A stretch of 64,000 bases of DNA, from contig OZ018408.1 in the NCBI GenBank assembly GCA_963969595.1, positions 28,210,108 to 28,274,107 of the forward strand. Reading direction: 5' to 3'. This DNA is from Neckera pumila. Lineage: Eukaryota > Streptophyta > Bryopsida > Hypnales > Neckeraceae. Under the pieces are notes generated by a model. That model made no database searches. It saw nothing but the letters and a program-made list of their open reading frames with translations, and had not been told where the DNA came from. The translations under genes and the position numbers were made by a program. Positions 58,256 to 64,000 of this stretch are shown here, one piece after another (within the stretch, counting starts at the first letter, position 1; every line of letters starts with the position of its first letter).

Positions 58256-59138
58256 TTAACCCCTAAAGGACCAAGGTGATTTTCCTATCAAAAACTATTC
58301 AAAACTGTCATTTCTATTGCAAAGATAAAAGAACTCTAAAAATGGAAGAAATTTCAGAAACTTTGACCATGTAGATTGTTAGATATATGCATTTAAAGTG
58401 ATGAAAACAAGTTTTTTTGCACCTCACTTGACTAGATTTTTTGGCTTTGAATCTTTTTCGTTCAATTTTTTTACACTAAAGATTTAGATTTTCTACTTAT
58501 TTATGTTAACTAGTTGAGTTGAGAATCTACCCAAAAAATCTAGGAAAAAAATCACTTAATTTTCACTCATTAAAAAATTGTTAAGTCGAGGTAGATTCAA
58601 GATTGGAGAAAAAACTAAATTGTTAATAGCTTTTAGATGGAATTGAATCACAATAATCCCAATGGTGAGATTGTTCTACCAAGAAAATCTAACCTTGCCT
58701 AATAATATTTTTTGAAAAAGTCTAAAAATTGCATTTGAAAATGAATACTACAACTTATTTTTTCAAGAAGATGCTTAGATTGCCCGGAAAACTAAGATTG
58801 TCCATAACTTTCTCATAATTAGTCCTAATTGAATGAAACAAAGCTTCACAAGTAGACAAAAATCTAATCTTTGAGAAAAAAATTTAGAAAAAAAATTATT
58901 TTGACTTTCTATGATTTTTTGTGTGCTGCCCGCCAAACTCCACTTTTGCTTATTGTGCATAACTTTTGCTCCCAGGCATCAATTAAAATAAAATTTATAT
59001 TTCCACGAAGCCCTCGCAAAAATACACAACTTCCATATATCCCAAGAAAATTGACTTCATATTGAGACCATAGGAACCTGCCTAGACTCATTTTGTCTTG
59101 CAAGGGGACAACTGGACAAGTGGTCCTTTTGGGGTTAA
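58256..59138 (+). mobile_element. TTAA-ended element, copy 6 (883 bp)
   Basis: Starts TTAACCCCTAAAGGACCAAGG and ends GGTCCTTTTGGGGTTAA. Same block order as copy 5 (TTTCTATTGCAAAG, GATTTTTTGGCTTTGAATC, TTTTCAAGAAGATGCTTAGAT, CATAACTTTTGCTCCCAGGC), with small indels. The subterminal hairpin is damaged here. Confidence 0.85.
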
Positions 59139-59209
59139 ATGTTGGCTTTAGATTCAATTTAAAGCAAATATCCAGAGGCTCAAAATAGGCCTTTGGCATT
59201 TAGGGGTTA

Positions 59210-59275
59210 AACCCTAGAACCGTGGGTCCCAGGTAGCACAAGTCTACGGCGACCGCGGGTCGTAGGCCTACGGCC
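59210..59275. repeat. Remnant of the GC-rich minisatellite
   Basis: Two to three units of the (G/A)CCG(T/C)GGGTC type, matching the array at 56640-56933. The block 56934-59138, which contains two TTAA elements and their spacer, separates the two parts. Confidence 0.6.
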
Positions 59276-60059
59276 TACCATGTTTGACTTCACATGCTAA
59301 AGACTACTTCTAATTAGACTAAATAAACATGCAGTATTTGTAGAATTTTTTGTCTAATGTTGAACTTCGAATTTATAGGCGACACTGCTATAAGTAGTTT
59401 GGAAGATGAATTATGTAGGATAGAAATGCAACTACTGTAGAAGCTGATTTAAAAAAAATATTTAAGACTAGAAGTAATTCTTTTATAATTTCCCACATCA
59501 CCACCCCCCCACCCCCCAAAAAAGAGTTTAATGTAAAGCATGTTTAATAGTTCTTCATTTTTTTGCATGGAAATAAAGAGTGCTGAATTCTCAAAAATGT
59601 GAGGCAAAAATACAAAATTTATGTCTAGAATTCATTTTCAAGCCCATACTATATGTGGAGTGCTTCAAATTTTTCTTTTAGAATTTTAAAACCTTAATTT
59701 CAAAGTTGTATGGGACTAGTCTGTGGGCATTTCTCGCTTTAATAGTCAAAAATAAAATATTTCATTACTTTTTTCAACACAATTCTTAATTTAACTCTTT
59801 CAAGTCCCTTATTGAAACAGTTTATATAAAAGAAATGTATAGGGTGTACATTGTCATCACAACATTACCATTATTAAAATTCACATCTTCCAATTCCATC
59901 ACTAAGTTCTCAACCATTAAGAAATTCTAATCATTTTGAACTTTTTTCAATTTAATTACTATTTTTTACTTGCAAGATTCCAAGTCCCAACTCCACTCTT
60001 TATTTTAGTTATGAGGTCCCTTGATTAAAACAGGCATAACCACAATGAACTTCACTCCA
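59276..60059. other. AT-rich spacer with decayed TTAA-type internal sequence
   Basis: 59640-59960 resembles the interior of copy 2 and of 6619-7815 (TTAATTTAACTCTTTCAAGTC..., TACATTGTCATCACAACATTACCA, TTCTCAACCATTAAGAA). The termini are lost. Otherwise no feature. Confidence 0.45.
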
Positions 60060-60975
60060 TTAACCCTTATAGGACCGGCTGTCCCCTCGGGTGATACTTT
60101 GGATCCGGGCTGGTTCTTGTAGCTTCGATTTTTAGTGAAATTTTTTGGGATATTTTGAGGTTGTGCAATTGTGCAATAGCTTTGTGAATATATAGTTTTA
60201 ATTTCGATCGGTGCCCAGCAGCAAAAGTTTCATTACAATAAGAAAAATCAGAGTTTGGCAAGAAGAAATAAAAAAATTAGAGAAAGTCAAAATAAATTTA
60301 AAAATAGTTTTCCTGGAAGATTAATTTTTTGTCTATATATGAAGCTTTGATTCATTCTATTTGGAATAGTTCTGAGAAAGTTTAGGATAGTCTTAGTTTT
60401 TTGGGAAATCTAAGCATCTTCTTGAAAAAATAACTTGTAGAATTCATTTTTTAATGCAATTTTTACAATTTTCCAAAATTTATTGTAAGATACAATTTAG
60501 TATGCATGTTAGAACAATCGAACCATTGGGATTATTGTGTTTCAAATCCCTTTTGAAGCTATTAACAATATAGTGTTCCTTCCAATCTTAAAACTACTGT
60601 GATTTAACAATTTTTTAATGAGTGAAAATTAAGTGTTTTTTTCCTAAGTTGTCAACTTAACTATTGAACATAAAATACTAGGAACGCATCATCTTTAATG
60701 CCTTAATTTTAAGTTAAGAAGATTCAAAACAATAAAATCTAGTTGAAAAAGGTGCCAAAAAAATTATTTTTCTACTTTAAATGCAAATATCTTGCAATCT
60801 ATGTGGTGAAAGTTTTTGAAAATTCTTCTACACATTCTTATACTAGTCTAGTATAAGATCCTATGCTTAGATATGCAAAAAAGAATAATTTCTAAATTTT
60901 TTTTGGCTTTGCAATAGAAACGGCACTTTTCAATGTCTTTTGATGGAAGAAATGCCTTGGTTCTTTACGGGTTAA
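60060..60975 (-). mobile_element. TTAA-ended element, copy 7 (916 bp, reversed)
   Basis: Starts TTAACCCTTATAGGACCGGC and ends CTTTACGGGTTAA. Opposite orientation to copies 5 and 6: the end with GTCCCCTCGGGTGATAC is on the left. It shares the ATCTTGCAATCTATGTGGTG and AGTATAAGATCCTATGCTTA blocks with copy 1. Confidence 0.8.
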
Positions 60976-61386
60976 AATGGTAATGCACATTTTAAAATAT
61001 GAACTTGGTTTGGAGATTGCACTAGTTTCAGAGACGCCGAAAACTTTTTGGCCACCCTCAAAATCACTCTCAAAAATTAAGAAATTAGAATTATGAAGTG
61101 AATTTTGGACATATTATTATACAAAAGGGGTTTGACCCTCACATGTAATTTCACTTCAAATGGGATATATTTAGACAATTTAATATTTGCCATAGTTTTC
61201 AATGGAAAACAAATTTGGTGAAAGGTGGGAAGTCATGCACCTTACTTTCTACTTTTGCAAATATTGTACTTCGTATTAAAATATGTTTATATAACTACAA
61301 GGATATAGCCTAAAAGTTGGCATTCAACTATGCCAACATTTGTAGTCCTACAACTCTACTATAAGTTGTAACATCCTATGCTATTA
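60976..61386. other. AT-rich spacer, no gene seen
   Basis: 3' flank of the kinase-like frame; no feature recognised. Confidence 0.4.
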
Positions 61387-62484
61387 CTAGACAGAGTCAC
61401 GGAAAACAAATTCGGGGGGCTTCATGAACCATGGTTTTCCCATGAGCGAGTTCACCACTTCAGCACATGTTGCTCTTTTATGAGCTTCTAGATGAAATAG
61501 CTCCCGTATCTTCATTGCAAAGTACCTTAAACCATCTTGATGGGGGAATACTTCCTGATCAACTTCAACAATGTTATGAATCTTCATTGCTTGGTACAAT
61601 TTCCCAATAGAAAATGAGTCTGATTTGACCGTATATTGGTGTTGAGGTTGAACCTTTTCAAGATTTATTGCTGAATTTTGTGGCCCATATTGATAGAACA
61701 ACTCTGGAGCCACCGACCATTTCCCCGACATCAACTCATGCCTTTCAGTCTCAGTTTGATCGAGAGTTTGATAACCGTAATGCGAAAGAGCTCCTTCCTT
61801 AATACGACTTGCAACTCTCCAATCACAAATCCCGATGTTGATATCCTCGTTGGAATATGCAGGATAGTGGAGCAAAATATTCATGGGAGACAAGTCATTG
61901 TGTAGCACCCTTGAATTGTGCACAAGACTCATCACATAAACTAGGGCCCATGCCAACTTTACCCTGTGCCTTCGATATAGAGAAATTTCTTTTTTCTGGT
62001 CATCTGGAAGTTCCTTGACCAACTTAATTTGATGCCACTCCGCATGTGCCACCACCTTGTCATTGAGCCCAATTAATTTGCACAAATGCCCTCCATTCCA
62101 CTACAACGTGTACGCCTCCATTGTATCAGCATGGATAGCCAAAAATTTGATGATGGCCGGGTGATTTAAAGAACACACCAAGGCCTCTATAGACCGTTCT
62201 ATCCTCGCAGTACTCAAGTTTTTGGCCTTGGACACTTTTCCAGCAAATTGTACATTCGATGGTATGGTACTCATTCCTTCAAAGCATACCTTGCGCACCT
62301 TCCCATACCCACCTTGATTGTCATATCCAGTGAGGGGAACTACCTTCACTGTAGAGTAGATCCATAAGACACACGATCCACCATCTTGATACAACGCCGC
62401 CTTCAAAGCGTCCGTTTGCCACCCATACCCTCTCGATTCAGCCTTAGAAAGTCTTTTTGATATGTCGCAAGGGCACGATCTCAC
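61387..62484 (-). pseudogene. Protein-kinase-like frame with one in-frame TAG
   Basis: One frame on the minus strand covers most of a kinase domain: glycine loop GGYGKVRKV, beta-3 lysine in FAGKVSKAK, helix C IERSIEALVCSLNHP, catalytic loop VLHNDLSPMNIL, a CDWR in place of DFG, and SVAPEL in place of the APE motif. The frame is cut by TAG at 62101-62103, between EAYTL and WNGGHL; a Trp codon there would close it. HND instead of HRD and DWR instead of DFG mean activity is doubtful even without the stop. No ATG precedes the glycine loop: the frame opens upstream with non-ATG codons and runs into the tandem array, so the 5' end was probably lost or lies in another exon. Family unknown; it looks like a lineage-specific group. 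Confidence 0.6.
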
Positions 62485-62502
62485 GAGTTGATATGATAAA
62501 TG

Positions 62503-64000
62503 CGCAAGAGCTGACCCCGGAGAGGACCCCTCTCGCTGCCGAGAAGACCCCTCTCGCTACCGAGAGGCCCCCTCTACGGGTGCTCATCTTTGCAATTTCC
62601 GCAAGGGAAAAGAGCCGGCAATGGGGAATTCATCCTCAGTTCTCTTGATCACCTATACTAGACAACACGAAACAACACAATAGGGCCATCAACATCCTTT
62701 GGTCGCACTGAGTTGAACTGATCATATACACTAATAATCAAGGAGTATTGCATGACCTGATTGGCTATTACATAAAAATCTAAAACTGTAGTGCTCCAGT
62801 TCTCCAGTCCCGGATGTCCAGTCTAAATTCAAGCCAGATTGAGCAGAATCTGGCGTCTACTGATATGACAAGGGGGTGCTGGTAGCAAATTTAAAACAGA
62901 GTATGCACAAGAGCTGACCTTGTAGAGGACCCCTCTTGGCACCGAGAGGCCCCTTGCTAGGTTGCTCGGCTTGAGCATTTCTGGAGTGCAGATGAGACCG
63001 CCAAGGGGACCTCATCCCGGACTCCCCCGTTCATCAAAATTTGATGATACGCAACAATACTTTCTAGCCAATGACATTTCATGGTGGCATCGAGTTATAC
63101 CGATTCTAAACTCTTATAAACAACAAGATTCACTTGACCTGGAAGACAAAGAAAAAAAATTAGGAAAAGTAATGCTGCAGTGGACCAGTCCCAGTGGTCA
63201 AGTCACATCACAAGCAAAAACGACCAGTAACTAAAGTCCATTGTTACGTTGGTAGGGGCACGGTAGTATAGTAATAACAACAGCTGTGCAAGAGCTGACC
63301 CCGTGGAGGACCCCTCTCGGCACCGAGAGGCCTCCTCAAGGGTTTCTCATTTTGATCATTTCCAGAATATTATGAAGACAGCAAACGAGACCTCATCCCT
63401 AATTCTCCCGATCATCGAAACTAGACAATAAGGTACAACACTCTTCAGCCATCGACATCCCAGGCTCGTATTTAGTTTCACCAACCCTACACCCTGATAA
63501 TCAATGAAATTCGTATGACCGGAAGGACTATGAAAAAAAAATTGGGAATGGTGGTGCTGCAATTGTCCGGTCCGGGAGGTATAGTGTCATTACGATCCAG
63601 AATGAGCAGTTCATTGGGTCTATCGACCCGTTAGTAGTGGCAATGTTGCAAATTTATATTGACAGGTGCGCAAGAGCAGTCCCCGACGAGGACCAATCTC
63701 GGCACCGAGAGACCCCCCGCAGGAATGCTTGTCTTCACTATTTCCAAGATGTAACCCTAAAACTGTTGAGCTCCTTGCATCGCGATTTCGTTTGACTGAA
63801 AATTTTGACTAACAAGTGATATCACACTTTGGCGGACAACATTGTGGAATAACAGCACGATTCTCTAAAATCAAAGCATGATGAATTGTTCATCACGTCC
63901 TTCAAGTAACCCTCACCACTTTAGCTCCCCACATCTTGAGTTCTTGGGAGAGAAATACATAAAGTCGTGATCTTACCTCATCAGAGAAGGGCCCAGCAGC
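62503..64000. repeat. Tandem array, unit about 382-402 bp, at least 3.5 copies, continuing past the window
   Basis: Each unit starts with GCAAGAGCTGACCCCG.GGAGGACCCCTCTCGGCACCGAG-type sequence, at 62503, 62905, 63288 and 63670 (spacings 402, 383, 382). The start contains a perfect small palindrome (CCTCTCGGCACCGAGAGG at 62934 and 63309, doubled in the first unit). Later blocks (CATCGACAT..CA, GGAAGACTATGAAAAAAAA, GGTGCTGCA.TGGACCAGTCC) are shared too. The last unit diverges after about 63760. The array abuts the 5' side of the kinase-like frame. Confidence 0.85.

Noticed and set aside
57645..60261. Similar short frames recurring in several TTAA elements
   Set aside because: Frames shift and carry substitutions at all codon positions between copies; no transposase motif, so treated as non-coding repeat similarity.
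62503..63740. CRISPR-like reading of the repeated GC-rich palindromes
   Set aside because: Spacing is about 390 bp and the whole unit is repeated; plant nuclear DNA does not carry CRISPR arrays.
1..64000. tRNA, rRNA, snoRNA and known miRNA genes
   Set aside because: I looked for tRNA T-loop motifs, C/D boxes and conserved plant miRNA sequences and found no convincing case; a covariance-model scan would be needed to exclude them.

Overview
This is nuclear DNA of a land plant, probably an early-diverging one such as a bryophyte or lycophyte. The evidence is a GT31-type glycosyltransferase without introns, plant-type splice structures, and plant protein fragments (limit dextrinase, METTL2/8-like tRNA methyltransferase, SPF30, SCFD2-like SM protein, SIK1-like kinase). 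There is also a Ty1/copia element with plant-type LTRs. The species call is inference. Most of the window is AT-rich, gene-poor, transposon-derived DNA; only two genes look intact: the GT31 enzyme at 900-1928 and a GPI-anchored proline-rich secreted protein at 35389-36219 (minus).

Layout. 1-3 kb: GT31 gene. 3-13 kb: AT-rich repeats, including two small TIR elements, a long (AAAC)n microsatellite, a decayed TTAA-type element carrying a nested palindromic MITE, and a CACTA element with TAC target duplications sitting inside a minisatellite. 13-16.2 kb: decayed METTL-type methyltransferase gene. 20-28 kb: AAAC-tailed repeats and a family of roughly 0.5-0.93 kb elements with TTAACCCC...GGGGTTAA ends. 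27.8-34.4 kb: a dispersed repeat, a long fold-back, and a composite block. In that block a 5' piece of a limit-dextrinase gene is joined to an antisense piece of a STE20-type kinase gene. 35-36 kb: cell-wall-type secreted protein. 37-42.5 kb: MITEs and a possible solo LTR with a 61-bp tandem repeat. 43-45 kb: C-terminal exons of an SM protein. 46.07-51.09 kb: a complete but dead copia element with 244-bp LTRs and AGCTT target duplications, inserted in a CT-rich leader in front of an SPF30 first exon. 52.8-54.3 kb: an ADP-ribosyltransferase-like reading frame broken by one in-frame stop. 56.6-61 kb: a GC-rich minisatellite and three more TTAA elements. 61.4-62.5 kb: a kinase-like frame with one nonsense codon. 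62.5-64 kb: a tandem array with a period of about 382-402 bp.

No pathway joins the genes. The common thread is mobile DNA and its decay. Gene pieces are truncated, fused or interrupted. Nearly all of the nonsense codons can be explained by C:G to T:A change (TGG to TAG or TGA, CAG/CAA to TAG/TAA), as expected for methylated, silenced plant DNA. The most distinctive items are the TTAA-ended family, the dextrinase/kinase chimera flanked by two blocks of a repeat also found 3-6 kb upstream, and the ADP-ribosyltransferase-like frame. Splice sites and exon limits were read by eye and are approximate where stated.
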